Shown here piece by piece: positions 8,212-16,858 of a stretch of DNA of 34,108 nt (position 1 is its first letter; the number at the start of each line of letters is the position of its first letter). The notes under the pieces were generated by a model that was not told the DNA's origin, did not search any database, and was given only the letters and a program-made list of their open reading frames with translations. Location of the stretch: NCBI GenBank assembly GCA_031270685.1, contig JAISXA010000230.1, positions 1-34,108 of the forward strand, in the 5' to 3' direction. This DNA is from Planctomycetota bacterium (GTDB taxonomy: Bacteria > Planctomycetota > SZUA-567). The translations under genes and the position numbers were made by a program.

Positions 8212-9252
8212 ATGAAAGCGGCGGTATTCATCGAACCCGGACGCATCGAAGTGAGGGACGTCCCCCTCGCGCCGTGCGGTCCCGACGACATCATCGTCAA
8301 GATTCACGCCTGCGGCATCTGCGGTTCCGACGTGCGCAACTTCCGCGCCGGACTGCGCCGGAACGCGCAAGGCATCACCAGCCAGATCATGGGCCACGAG
8401 TTCACCGGTGTCGTTTCCGAGACGGGAGCGAACGTGACCCGCTACCGGATCGGCGATCCCGTCGCCGCCGCCCCCGACGTCAGTTGCGGCCGCTGCTGGT
8501 ATTGCCGGCGCGGCCTGGCCAACCTTTGCGACTACCACCGCATGCTCGGCGTCGATTGGCCGGGCGGGTTCGCCGAATACGCGCAGCTCCCCGCCGAGGT
8601 GCTGGAACGCGGCATGATCCATCATGTTCCCGACGGGCTGTCGCTCGACGACGCGGCCATGTCGGAGCCGGCGGCGTCGGTGATCGCCGCCCAGGAAAAC
8701 GCCGGAGTGGGTCTCGGCGACACGATTCTGATTCTCGGCGACGGCCCGATAGGGTGTCTGCATTTGGAGGTCGCGCGGGCCAGGGGGGCCTCGCGGGTGT
8801 TTATGTCCGGCGCGCTGCGGCTCAGGGCGGCGGAGGCGTTCGGGCCGGACCTGCTTATGGACGGCAGGCGCGAGGACGTGGTCCGAAAAGTTCGCGAAGC
8901 CACCGGCGGTCTTGGCGTCGATTTCGCCGTGTGCGCCAATCCGGTCGCCGCCACCCAGGAGCAGGGCGTGCAAGCGGTGCGCAAGCGCGGGACCGTAATC
9001 CTGTTCGGCGGACTGCCGAAGGACAAGCCGCGGACGACGCTCGATTCGAACCGGATACATTACGGCGAGATACGGGTGGTGGGGGCGTTTTCCTATCCGG
9101 CCCCCATCCACCTGAAAGCGCTCGCCGCCATACGCGATGGGGTCATTACTCCGAGCAAGTACATAACCCTGATCCTGCCCCTCGATGAAACGGTTCGCGG
9201 CTTCGCGGCCGCCGTAGCCGGCGAGGCGCTCAAAGTTTTGATCAAACCCTAG
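8212..9252 (+). CDS. Zinc-dependent medium-chain alcohol/polyol dehydrogenase
   Basis: The 346-residue protein has the full medium-chain dehydrogenase layout. The catalytic zinc cysteine is in HACGICGSDV, followed by GHEFTGVV. The structural zinc lobe is a four-cysteine set (CGRCWYCRRGLANLC). The Rossmann domain has GDGPIG. It resembles the sorbitol/threonine dehydrogenase group and probably oxidises a hydroxyl of a sugar or polyol. The stretch after the second beta strand reads RVFMSGALRLR and lacks the usual aspartate that binds the NAD ribose, so cofactor preference may differ. The track ORF begins at 7615, but AAGGAAGG before ATG 8212 and the family length fix the start there. Confidence 0.87.
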   Translation: MKAAVFIEPGRIEVRDVPLAPCGPDDIIVKIHACGICGSDVRNFRAGLRRNAQGITSQIMGHEFTGVVSETGANVTRYRIGDPVAAAPDVSCGRCWYCRRGLANLCDYHRMLGVDWPGGFAEYAQLPAEVLERGMIHHVPDGLSLDDAAMSEPAASVIAAQENAGVGLGDTILILGDGPIGCLHLEVARARGASRVFMSGALRLRAAEAFGPDLLMDGRREDVVRKVREATGGLGVDFAVCANPVAATQEQGVQAVRKRGTVILFGGLPKDKPRTTLDSNRIHYGEIRVVGAFSYPAPIHLKALAAIRDGVITPSKYITLILPLDETVRGFAAAVAGEALKVLIKP

Positions 9253-9262
9253 GAGATGCGCC

Positions 9263-10552
9263 ATGTACGGCATGTACGACAAGCTGAAGTTGCGCGAAAA
9301 GGAGGGGAATCCCATCCAGGTCGGCATTATCGGGGTCGGCCAGATGGGCGCGGAGATAGTGGCCACCATCGGCGAAATGGACGGCATGCGGGCCGCGGTC
9401 ACCGTCGATCTCACGATTGAACGCGCCGCCGCCGCGCACCGCCAAAGCAGGCGTCCGGTGAAAGTGACGGAGACGAACGATCCCGATGCCGCCGCGAAGG
9501 CGGTCGCCGAAGGCGGCGCCGTCGCCGCCACGGATTTCAGCGTCGCCACCCGGCTTCCGCAGGTCGACGTCGTCGTGGACGCGACCGGGTCCGCGGAGAT
9601 GGGGGCGGTCTGTTCCCTGGACGCGATTCACCACAAGAAGCATGTCGTGATGATGAGCGTGGAGTGCGACGTCACCATCGGCCCCATACTGAAGCGCATG
9701 GCCGACGACGCCGGCGTCGTCTACGGCATGGCCGCCGGCGACGAACCCGCCGCCATCATGGAAGTGTGGCGCTTCGCCCGTTCCATGGGCTTCGAGGTGG
9801 TCTGCGCCGGCAAGGGCAAGAACAATCCGCTCAACATCCACGCCACGCCCGACGACGTCCTGGAAAAGGCGAACGCGAGGAGGATGAGCGCCAAGATGCT
9901 TTGCGAGTTCGTGGACGGCTCGAAGACCGCCATCGAAATGGCGGCGGTGTCCAACGCCACCGGACTGGTCCCGGACGTGAGGGGGATGCATGCCGCGAAG
10001 GCCGCCGTGCCGGAGCTTAACCGGGTGTTCGTGCCGAGGAAAGACGGAGGGGTGTTGGAGAGGAGCGGCGTCGTCGATTTCGCGATCGGCGTCCATCCCG
10101 GCGTTTTCCTGATCGTCAAGACCGACAACCCCTGCCTGGTTAACGGCCTGTCGCAGCGCGACATGGGCTCAGGCCCCTATTACACGCTCTATCGCCCCTA
10201 CCATCTCTGTTCGATCGAGGTGCCGTTGACGGCCGCCAATTGCGTCCTGTACGGGGAATCGTCCGGCCATCCCGGACCAAAGCTGATCTCGGAATGCATC
10301 GCCATCACCAAGCGCGACCTCAAGGCGGGAGAGGCGCTTGACGGCATCGGCGAATATTCGTATCGCGGCTCCATAGATCTCGCCGCCACGGCGATCAGGG
10401 AGAACCTCCTGCCGCTCGGGCTCGCCAGGGGATACCGGTTGAAACGGGACGTCGGAAAGGACCGGGTCCTCGCCTACGACATGGTGGAGCTGGACGCGGA
10501 TTCGCCGCTGCGCCAGCTGCGGCGGCTCCAGGACGCCTTGCGGGAGGATTGA
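9263..10552 (+). CDS. SAF-domain NAD(P)-dependent oxidoreductase (homoserine-dehydrogenase-like, COG4091 type)
   Basis: The N-terminal half is a Rossmann domain (VGIIGVGQMGAEIV at about 20-33). It is followed by the family stretch GMAAGDEPAAIMEVW and the lysine-rich CAGKGKNNPLN. The C-terminal part (about residues 340-429) is a SAF-type domain, beginning near ECIAITKRDLKAGEALDGIG. Proteins of this type are often annotated as homoserine dehydrogenase or FlgA-like, but their usual neighbours are sugar catabolic genes. Here it sits between a dehydrogenase and an FGGY kinase, so a role on a branched or short-chain sugar acid or polyol intermediate is inferred. AGGAG precedes the ATG by seven bases. 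Confidence 0.75.
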   Translation: MYGMYDKLKLREKEGNPIQVGIIGVGQMGAEIVATIGEMDGMRAAVTVDLTIERAAAAHRQSRRPVKVTETNDPDAAAKAVAEGGAVAATDFSVATRLPQVDVVVDATGSAEMGAVCSLDAIHHKKHVVMMSVECDVTIGPILKRMADDAGVVYGMAAGDEPAAIMEVWRFARSMGFEVVCAGKGKNNPLNIHATPDDVLEKANARRMSAKMLCEFVDGSKTAIEMAAVSNATGLVPDVRGMHAAKAAVPELNRVFVPRKDGGVLERSGVVDFAIGVHPGVFLIVKTDNPCLVNGLSQRDMGSGPYYTLYRPYHLCSIEVPLTAANCVLYGESSGHPGPKLISECIAITKRDLKAGEALDGIGEYSYRGSIDLAATAIRENLLPLGLARGYRLKRDVGKDRVLAYDMVELDADSPLRQLRRLQDALRED

Positions 10553-10553
10553 A

Positions 10554-12080
10554 GTGCGCCTCATGGGATTGGACATCGGCACGACCGGATGCAAGGCGCT
10601 GGTAATCGACGCGGACGGCGGCGCGATCGTCGGCCGTTCTTTCCGCGAATACGGCATGGACGCCGGAACGGACGGCAAGGCGGAACAGAATGCCGAGCAG
10701 GTGTGGACGCTGGCGAAGACGGTCATGCGCGAGGCGCTCGCCGGGGCGAACGTCCCGGAAGTCGCGGCCGTCGCCACGTCGGTCCAGGGGGATACGGTCA
10801 TCGCCGTCGATGCGGACGGCGCGGCTCTCGCTCCCGCGATCCTCGGAATGGATTACCGGTGCCGGGCGGAGCTTCCCGCCGTGGCCGAACGTTTCGACGG
10901 GTTCGAACTGTTCGGGCGGACGGGAATGCGCCCGCACCCGATCAACGCGTTTCTGAAAATGCTGTGGCTTCGCCGCGCTCTGCCCGAGGTGTTTTCGCGC
11001 GCGAAGCGCCTGGTCACCTATTCCGATTTCGTGATGGGCCGCATGGGCTGTCCCGGCGTGATCGACGCCTGCACGGCCAGCCGCACCATGTGCTACCATC
11101 TCGTCGGTTCGGTTTGGGACGGGGAAATCCTAGCCGCGTTCGATTTTCCCGATCGGCTGCTGTCGACGCCGATCCCGCCGGGATCGGCGGCGGGAACCAT
11201 GTCGCGGAGCCTCGCGGACGAGCTTGGCCTGTCGAATCCGCCCGCCGTCGTGGCGGGCGGGCATGATCAGCCGGTGGCGGCCATCGGCGCGGGAGCGGTG
11301 ACCGGCGACATCGCCGTCGCCTCGACCGGAACGGCGGAAGTGCTGTCCAGGACGCTGGACGCTCCCCAACTTTCGCCAGGCATGTATAATAGTTATTATC
11401 CCTGCTATCGCTCGGCGATGAATGGGAAGTACTTCACGTTTTCGCTGAACCACGTCGGCGGTCTGGCGCTACGCTGGTTCCGTGACAACTGGAGCGCCGA
11501 GGAGGCGCGACTGGCGGCGGAAACCGGGCGTGACGCGTACGCGGTCATGGACGACGCGATGCCCGGGGACCCGACGGATATATTCGTCATGCCGCATTTC
11601 AACGGCTCGGGAACCCCGAATTGCGATCTCTCCTCGCGCGCGGCGATCGTGGGCATGACGCTTTCGACCGACCGGCATACGGTCGCGCTGGCGCTGCTCG
11701 AGGGGCTTACCTTCGAACTGCGGATCAACCTCGACCGGATGCGCGAACTCGGCATGGCCACGAGCAGGCTGCGCAACGTGGGGGGCGGTTCGCGGTCCGC
11801 CCGCTGGATGCAGCTCAAGGCGGACATTCTCGGCGTGCCGGTGGACGCCATGCGCGACGCCGACGCCGCCTGCGTCGGAGCCGCCGTTTTGGCCGGCGTG
11901 GGCGCGGGAGCGTTCGGATCGGTCGCCGCGGGCGCCGCCCGGCTGGCGCGGACCGCGCGGACCTTCGAACCCCGGCCCGAACCGGCGCGACGCTACGCCG
12001 GGCGGTTCGAAAAGTACAAAAGCCTGCACGGAACGCTCGCCCCGTTTTATGCCGCGTGCGACGCGAAAGAGGGATCATGA
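10554..12080 (+). CDS. FGGY-family carbohydrate kinase, first copy
   Basis: The 508-residue protein has both FGGY actin-fold halves. The N-terminal phosphate loop is MGLDIGTTGCKALVID, the presumed catalytic aspartate is in AGGHDQPVAAIG, and the C-terminal ATP site is NVGGGSRSARWMQLKADILG. It should phosphorylate a pentose, tetritol or related sugar with ATP. The start is GTG at 10554, placed seven bases after GGAGG. ATG at 10563 is a poorer fit. It follows the SAF oxidoreductase stop at one base distance, so the two are co-translated. It is clearly different from the second FGGY kinase at 12973, suggesting two phosphorylation steps or two substrates. Confidence 0.88.
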   Translation: MRLMGLDIGTTGCKALVIDADGGAIVGRSFREYGMDAGTDGKAEQNAEQVWTLAKTVMREALAGANVPEVAAVATSVQGDTVIAVDADGAALAPAILGMDYRCRAELPAVAERFDGFELFGRTGMRPHPINAFLKMLWLRRALPEVFSRAKRLVTYSDFVMGRMGCPGVIDACTASRTMCYHLVGSVWDGEILAAFDFPDRLLSTPIPPGSAAGTMSRSLADELGLSNPPAVVAGGHDQPVAAIGAGAVTGDIAVASTGTAEVLSRTLDAPQLSPGMYNSYYPCYRSAMNGKYFTFSLNHVGGLALRWFRDNWSAEEARLAAETGRDAYAVMDDAMPGDPTDIFVMPHFNGSGTPNCDLSSRAAIVGMTLSTDRHTVALALLEGLTFELRINLDRMRELGMATSRLRNVGGGSRSARWMQLKADILGVPVDAMRDADAACVGAAVLAGVGAGAFGSVAAGAARLARTARTFEPRPEPARRYAGRFEKYKSLHGTLAPFYAACDAKEGS

Positions 12081-12093
12081 AACGGAGAAGGTC

Positions 12094-12969
12094 ATGATAA
12101 TGAGCGAGGAAATGTTCGCCAGGATTCCCCATTCCTGCGCTCTCAAAATCCAGGCGGGGTATCCGAACCTGAAGTCGGCGGAGCGACGGGCCGTCGATTT
12201 TCTCATGGCCAACGCCGAGCGCATCGCCGACCTGAACATCGTCGATTTCGCGTCGATGGCCGAGTGCAGCGAGGCGACGGCGGTGCGCATGGCCAAGCGG
12301 CTCGGCTACGAGGGGTATATCGAACTCCGGCGATCCTTCGACCTGCACCGCGATGCCGAGCCGGAGGGCGTCTATCCCGAGATCGATTCGAAGGATCCCC
12401 TGCCGACGATGCTGGAGAAGGTGTTCAATTCCAGCATGTCCTCCCTCGCGGACACGTTGCGCACTCTCGACCTGGGTCAATTCACCAGGGCGGTTGACGC
12501 GCTGGTGGGGTCGGGGCAGATCCTGTTTTGCGGCATCGGCGACGGCGGGGTGGTGGCTCGCGAAAGCTATCTGCGCTGGCTCAAGGTGGGGCATACCGCC
12601 TACGAGTCGCCGGACGCGGACGAGCAGCTGTTTTTCACCACCCGGCTCGGTCCGGGCGACGTCATGCTAGCCTTTTCCCATTCGGGGCGAAGCCGCACCG
12701 TCAACAATGCGGCGAAGCTGTCGCGCAAGCGCGGCGCGACGGTGATCGCGGTGACCAATTATCCCGTCTCGCCCCTGGTGAAAACCTCCGACATCATCCT
12801 CCAGACCGCCGTGTTCGCGACCTTCGCCAACTTCGAGGTCATCGCCAAGCGGCTGGCGCAGCTGTGCATCGTCGAGAGCCTGTTTATCGGCTTTTTGCAG
12901 AAAATGGGAAAGCCGTACCTGAAACGCATGCTCGCCTACGAGGAAAGCGTCAAGCCGAACAAGGTATGA
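12094..12969 (+). CDS. RpiR/MurR-family transcriptional regulator (HTH + SIS)
   Basis: Residues about 1-80 form an RpiR-type helix-turn-helix (SAERRAVDFLMANAERIADL, then SEATAVRMAKRLGYEGYIEL). Residues about 130-260 form a SIS domain (ILFCGIGDGGVVARES and LAFSHSGRSRTVNNAAKLS), which in this family senses a phosphorylated sugar. It lies between the two FGGY kinases in the same transcript, so it is the likely local regulator of the sugar cluster, probably releasing DNA on binding a pathway sugar phosphate. ATG 12094 is preceded by GGAGAAG. ATG 12100 is also possible. The longer track ORF from 12049 overlaps the kinase and is not needed. Confidence 0.9.
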   Translation: MIMSEEMFARIPHSCALKIQAGYPNLKSAERRAVDFLMANAERIADLNIVDFASMAECSEATAVRMAKRLGYEGYIELRRSFDLHRDAEPEGVYPEIDSKDPLPTMLEKVFNSSMSSLADTLRTLDLGQFTRAVDALVGSGQILFCGIGDGGVVARESYLRWLKVGHTAYESPDADEQLFFTTRLGPGDVMLAFSHSGRSRTVNNAAKLSRKRGATVIAVTNYPVSPLVKTSDIILQTAVFATFANFEVIAKRLAQLCIVESLFIGFLQKMGKPYLKRMLAYEESVKPNKV

Positions 12970-12972
12970 TCC

Positions 12973-14508
12973 ATGCACTTTCTCGGGATCGATTACGGCA
13001 CCGGCGGCGCCAAGGCCACGCTCATCGCCGACGACGGCTCCGTCAAGGGGCATTCCTTTCGCGAATACCCGATCCTCACGCCCAAACCCGGATGGTCCGA
13101 ACACGAGCCCGGCCTGTATTGGGTCTATGCCCGCGAAATGATCCGCGCCATCCTCGACGAAACCGGCGTCGACCCTGGGGACATCGGCGGCGTGGCCGTG
13201 TCCTCCGCCATGCCCTGCCTGGTCATGGTCGACAGAAACGGCGACCCGGTAGGCAAAGCATACAACCTCATGGACCGCCGGGCGGTGCGGCAGGTCGAGG
13301 CGGTGCGTTCGCTCTTCGGCGATCAAAAACTCTTCGCCGTAAGCAAAAACCGCCTGGACGACCATCCGGTCATCGTCAATCTGCTCTGGGAACGCGAAAA
13401 TCGTCCCGGCGATTTCAAGCGCGTCGACAAGGCGCTCACCATCGACGGGTTCGTCGTCCGCAAGCTGACTGGCTTAAGCCGTTGCCACTATTCGGGCGCC
13501 GCCTTTTACGGCGTGGCCTACGACCTTCTCGGGCGGCGCTTCAATCTCGACATGCTTGACGCTCTCGGTCTCGACGCCGGCCTGTTTCCCCGACTCGCCC
13601 GCTGCGACGCGATCGTCGGCGGCATCACCCGCGTGGCGGCGGCGGAGACCGGGCTCGCCCCGGGAACGCCGGTCGCGACGGGGCAGGTGGACTGCAACGC
13701 GGGATGGATCGGCGGCGGCATGATCAAGGAGGGCGACGTCCAGATGAATCTCGGCACCTGCGGCAATTTCGGGATTCTTCACCGCGACGCCAATTTCCAC
13801 GAAAGCATGATCGGCTTCGCCTACACCACCGATTCCGAAAATACCTATATCACCGTACCGACCACGACCACCGGCGGCCAGACCATCCGCTACCTGCGCG
13901 ACAACTACTACCGGTCGGAGAAGAATAACGAGGCGCGCGGGGGCGAAGACGCCTATGAGGTCATCAATCGCGAGGCGGCGAACGCTCCCGCCGGCTGCGG
14001 CGGGCTGGTCGCGCTGCCCTATCTCATGGGCGAGCGGACTCCGATATGGGACGTTCGGGCGCGCGGCGTCGTCTTCGGCCTCAGCCTCAACCATACCCGG
14101 GGCCATCTGGCGCGGGCGATGATGGAGTCGGTGGCCTTTGCGCTGTACGACTCCTTCCGGATAATAAAGTCGTCGGGACGGCCGGTGAATCCGCCGCTGG
14201 TGTTGAACGAGGGAGGGGCGAAAAGCGCGTTGTGGCGGCGCATCATAACCGACGTCTTCGACCTGCCGACCGTCCTGGTCGAACGCCGGAACGGCGCGCC
14301 CTATGGCGATGCGCTTCTTGCCGCCGTCGCGGTCGGCGCATTCAGGGATTTTTCTTTCGCCAGGGAGTGGACGCGCTATATTGATCCCATGGAGCCGGAT
14401 CCGGCGGCGCACCAACTGTATATGGACTATTTCTCCCTCTACAAGTCGCTGTACGAGCATGTGAAAGGCGATTTTCAGACTCTCGCGAAGCTTCGCGACA
14501 AGGATTGA
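12973..14508 (+). CDS. FGGY-family carbohydrate kinase, second copy (xylulokinase-like)
   Basis: This 511-residue kinase has the xylulokinase-type start FLGIDYGTGGAKATLI and the motif WSEHEPGLYWVYARE. The presumed catalytic aspartate is in ATGQVDCNAGWIGGG and the C-terminal sugar/ATP region is LNEGGAKSALWRRIITDVF. The spacing from the regulator stop is three bases. The Asn-Glu-Gly-Gly-Ala version of the usual N-x-G-G-G motif is a mild variation. It should phosphorylate a ketose or polyol at the end of the isomerase/dehydrogenase steps encoded upstream. The exact sugar is unknown. Confidence 0.88.
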   Translation: MHFLGIDYGTGGAKATLIADDGSVKGHSFREYPILTPKPGWSEHEPGLYWVYAREMIRAILDETGVDPGDIGGVAVSSAMPCLVMVDRNGDPVGKAYNLMDRRAVRQVEAVRSLFGDQKLFAVSKNRLDDHPVIVNLLWERENRPGDFKRVDKALTIDGFVVRKLTGLSRCHYSGAAFYGVAYDLLGRRFNLDMLDALGLDAGLFPRLARCDAIVGGITRVAAAETGLAPGTPVATGQVDCNAGWIGGGMIKEGDVQMNLGTCGNFGILHRDANFHESMIGFAYTTDSENTYITVPTTTTGGQTIRYLRDNYYRSEKNNEARGGEDAYEVINREAANAPAGCGGLVALPYLMGERTPIWDVRARGVVFGLSLNHTRGHLARAMMESVAFALYDSFRIIKSSGRPVNPPLVLNEGGAKSALWRRIITDVFDLPTVLVERRNGAPYGDALLAAVAVGAFRDFSFAREWTRYIDPMEPDPAAHQLYMDYFSLYKSLYEHVKGDFQTLAKLRDKD

Positions 14509-14513
14509 CCGCC

Positions 14514-15041
14514 ATGAACCCCGAAGACGGATCGAAGGATATCCCCGCTTTTCCCATTACCAACATCGCGCAGATCTGCATTCTCGTCCCCGACCTGGAC
14601 CAGGCCATGAAATCCTTCTGGGAGCGCTTCCGCGTGGGGCCGTGGACCATCTACACCTACCGGAAGCCGTTTGTCCCCAACATGACCCGGAACGGCAAGC
14701 CGGCCGAATACGCCAGCCGCATCGGACTCGCCAACATCGGCCCGCTGCGGCTGGAATTGATTCAGCCGCTCGAAGGCGACACCGTATACGGCGAATATAT
14801 CGCGAAGCACGGATATGGCGTGCAGCATCTCGGCATTTTGACCGATGACATGCGGAAATCGCTCGCCGAAGCCGAGGCGGCGGGACTGCGCATGACCATG
14901 GACGGCAGCGGCTTCGGCCTCGACGGCGACGGGCATTACGCTTACCTTGATACCGAGGATCTGGTGGGCGTCACCCTTGAACTGATCGAACGCCCGAAAC
15001 GCAGGCGTGAGCCGGAAGGCCATTATCCCTCGCGGGCATGA
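14514..15041 (+). CDS. VOC-superfamily (glyoxalase/methylmalonyl-CoA epimerase fold) protein
   Basis: The protein of 175 residues contains paired beta-alpha-beta modules of the VOC fold: AQICILVPDLDQAMKSFWE and GVQHLGILTDDMRKSLAEAE. The likely metal ligands are a Gln in the first strand (in place of the common His), Glu in LRLELIQP, His in GVQHLGIL and Glu in GVTLELIE. It could be an epimerase, isomerase or lyase acting on a pathway intermediate. The start is ATG 14514 after AAGGA; an in-frame TTG at 14505 is listed in the track. It is the last gene of the plus-strand cluster and overlaps the minus-strand DUF2877 gene by 19 bases tail to tail. Confidence 0.72.
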   Translation: MNPEDGSKDIPAFPITNIAQICILVPDLDQAMKSFWERFRVGPWTIYTYRKPFVPNMTRNGKPAEYASRIGLANIGPLRLELIQPLEGDTVYGEYIAKHGYGVQHLGILTDDMRKSLAEAEAAGLRMTMDGSGFGLDGDGHYAYLDTEDLVGVTLELIERPKRRREPEGHYPSRA

Positions 15042-15886
15042 GAGTCGCCGGAGATCGCCGCAAGCGCGCCCAGCATGCCGAGGAGCGCGTCCCATCCCGA
15101 GGAATGCCCTATCCGGTCGACTCGCGCAAGAAACGGTTTCAACTCGCCTCCGGCGACGGCCCAGGCCAGAAGCTCGTGGAAAACGGCCGCGCCCTGACCT
15201 TTGTCGGCGGCGAGCAGGTGGGCGGCGCTGACGCGGTTGGTGCGTTCTAGGCGCGGGATGACGGATTCGGCGAGCCGGTTCGCGCGGCCGTGAACCGCGA
15301 ATGCCCGGAGCGCGAGCAGTGCGCCGGCGAGGATGTCGTCGCCGCTCGGCGTGAGTCCGGGACCGAGGCCGAGCAGGATTTCGGCCGCGTCGCGGGGGCG
15401 TTCCGCCAGCGCGAGAAGCCCTTTTTGGATTTCGGCGAGAAGGAAGGGGGATATTTCTTCGCTGTCGGTTTTTTTCGGGTGGAGGCACGCCGCGACGAGC
15501 GTACGGGAGGGGGCGGACGTTTTCGCCGCCGCGCGGATGGCGCGATGCGCGGCGCGGATTGCCGTCGGCGCCGCCGCTGGCAAGGATCGGGGTCGCCAGA
15601 CTGCGGCCCCGGTTATCGGAATTGAAACAGCCGCCGACCTCAGCGTTCCGTCGGCTAACGCGAATTTGTCGCCGACGCGCGCGAACCGCCCGGCGTTTTC
15701 CGGCCAAGCGGCGCAATTCAGGTGCAGCGGCCCGGCTTCCCGGAACTCGGAAAGGACGCACAACATTCCGCCCGCGTCGTCGGAGAGGTAGAAGCCGCCG
15801 GCGAATACCGCTGTCGCCGTCAGGCCGCGCCCGTCGAGAAGGGGCAGGGCGATGGCGCCCGCTGAAACGGCGGCGGCGCGGAGCAT
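15023..15886 (-). CDS. allH: DUF2877 protein, oxamate carbamoyltransferase subunit AllH (YlbF-like)
   Basis: The 287-residue protein carries the DUF2877 hallmark LGLGPGLTPSGDDILAGALL in its C-terminal half and is close in length to E. coli YlbF (AllH). AllF (FdrA), AllG (YlbE) and AllH (YlbF) together act as oxamate carbamoyltransferase, which converts oxalurate and phosphate to oxamate and carbamoyl phosphate. The start ATG overlaps the carbamate kinase stop (TGATG), so the enzyme that uses carbamoyl phosphate and this subunit are translationally coupled. Its partners AllF and AllG lie 7-10 kb upstream in the same direction, an unusual separation. It is the last gene of the minus-strand cluster. 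Confidence 0.85.
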   Translation of the reverse strand: MLRAAAVSAGAIALPLLDGRGLTATAVFAGGFYLSDDAGGMLCVLSEFREAGPLHLNCAAWPENAGRFARVGDKFALADGTLRSAAVSIPITGAAVWRPRSLPAAAPTAIRAAHRAIRAAAKTSAPSRTLVAACLHPKKTDSEEISPFLLAEIQKGLLALAERPRDAAEILLGLGPGLTPSGDDILAGALLALRAFAVHGRANRLAESVIPRLERTNRVSAAHLLAADKGQGAAVFHELLAWAVAGGELKPFLARVDRIGHSSGWDALLGMLGALAAISGDSHAREG

Positions 15887-16842
15887 CAGGGAACCACGTG
15901 AGTGCCCGCCCCCCGGGCGAAGGCCTGGCCGAGGTTTTCCGGGCTGGTGATGATGACCTCCTTGCCGCCCGCCTTGATGAAATCGATGGCGGATTGGATC
16001 TTCGGTCCCATGCTTCCGGCGGGAAACTGGCCTTGCGCCATGTATTCCCCGAGCGCGGCGATATCGACCTTGCCGAGCTTTCTTTCCGCCTCCGTGCCGA
16101 AGTTGACGGCGACCTGCGGGACGCCGGTGGAAATGACGAGAAGATCGGCCCCGAGCTTGTTGGCGAGCAGGCGCGACGCGAGATCCTTGTCGATCACCGC
16201 GTCGACGCCCACATAGCTCCCGTCCGGCTTTTGCAGAACGGGAATGCCGCCGCCGCCGGCGGCGACGATGTTGAAGCCGGAATCCGCAAGGCTGCGCACC
16301 GCGTCCAGCTCGATGATCTCGATCGGCTTCGGCGACGGCACCACCCGCCGCCAGCCCCGGTTGGCGTCCTTTTTCATGGTCCAGTCGGGGTGTTCCTCGC
16401 GTACCTCCGTGGCCTTGCCGTCGTCGTAGAACTCGCCGACGAATTTGTCCGGATCGTTGAACTTGGGGTCATTGGGGTCGACCAGAACCTGGGTGATCAG
16501 GGTGACGGTGTTCGACGGCAGGCCGCGTTTCTTGAGCTCGTTGTGCAGCGCCTGTTGGATCTGATAGCCGATGCCGCCCATGGTGTCCGCGACGCAGGAG
16601 ACCAGCGGGAGGATGTGGAGGCCCGTGTGTCGGCGCGCCATCTCGGCCCTGAGCATCAGGAAGCCGACCTGGGGGCCATTGCCGTGGGTGACCACGACTT
16701 GCCAACCGCTCTCGATGACGTCGGCGATGTGTTTGGTTGTTTCCCGCACCGCGTCGTATTGGTCGGAGACGCTGATCTTTTTGCCGACGATTAACGAATT
16801 GCCGCCGATGGCGATGACCGCCAACTTCTTCTTGCCCGACAT
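15886..16842 (-). CDS. arcC: Carbamate kinase (ArcC/AllK)
   Basis: The 318-residue protein matches carbamate kinase along its length: LAVIAIGGNSLI at the start, VVVTHGNGPQVGFLMLR, NRGWRRVVPSPKPIEIIE, and IVAAGGGGIPV. It converts carbamoyl phosphate plus ADP to ATP, CO2 and ammonia. In this cluster that is the energy-yielding end step of allantoin breakdown, so it corresponds functionally to E. coli AllK. AGGAG lies six bases before the ATG, immediately beside repeat A1. The stop overlaps the AllH start. Confidence 0.93.
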   Translation of the reverse strand: MSGKKKLAVIAIGGNSLIVGKKISVSDQYDAVRETTKHIADVIESGWQVVVTHGNGPQVGFLMLRAEMARRHTGLHILPLVSCVADTMGGIGYQIQQALHNELKKRGLPSNTVTLITQVLVDPNDPKFNDPDKFVGEFYDDGKATEVREEHPDWTMKKDANRGWRRVVPSPKPIEIIELDAVRSLADSGFNIVAAGGGGIPVLQKPDGSYVGVDAVIDKDLASRLLANKLGADLLVISTGVPQVAVNFGTEAERKLGKVDIAALGEYMAQGQFPAGSMGPKIQSAIDFIKAGGKEVIITSPENLGQAFARGAGTHVVP

Positions 16843-16858
16843 GAGCTGCTCCTATAGG

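Noticed and set aside
7615-9252. 545-residue fusion-like ORF covering the SIS gene and the dehydrogenase
   Set aside because: The first 199 residues are an arginine-rich out-of-frame reading of the SIS gene. The dehydrogenase starts at ATG 8212 with a good ribosome binding site.
15559-16794. 411-residue plus-strand ORF opposite carbamate kinase and AllH
   Set aside because: It is antisense to two well-recognised genes and has low-complexity arginine and aspartate content.
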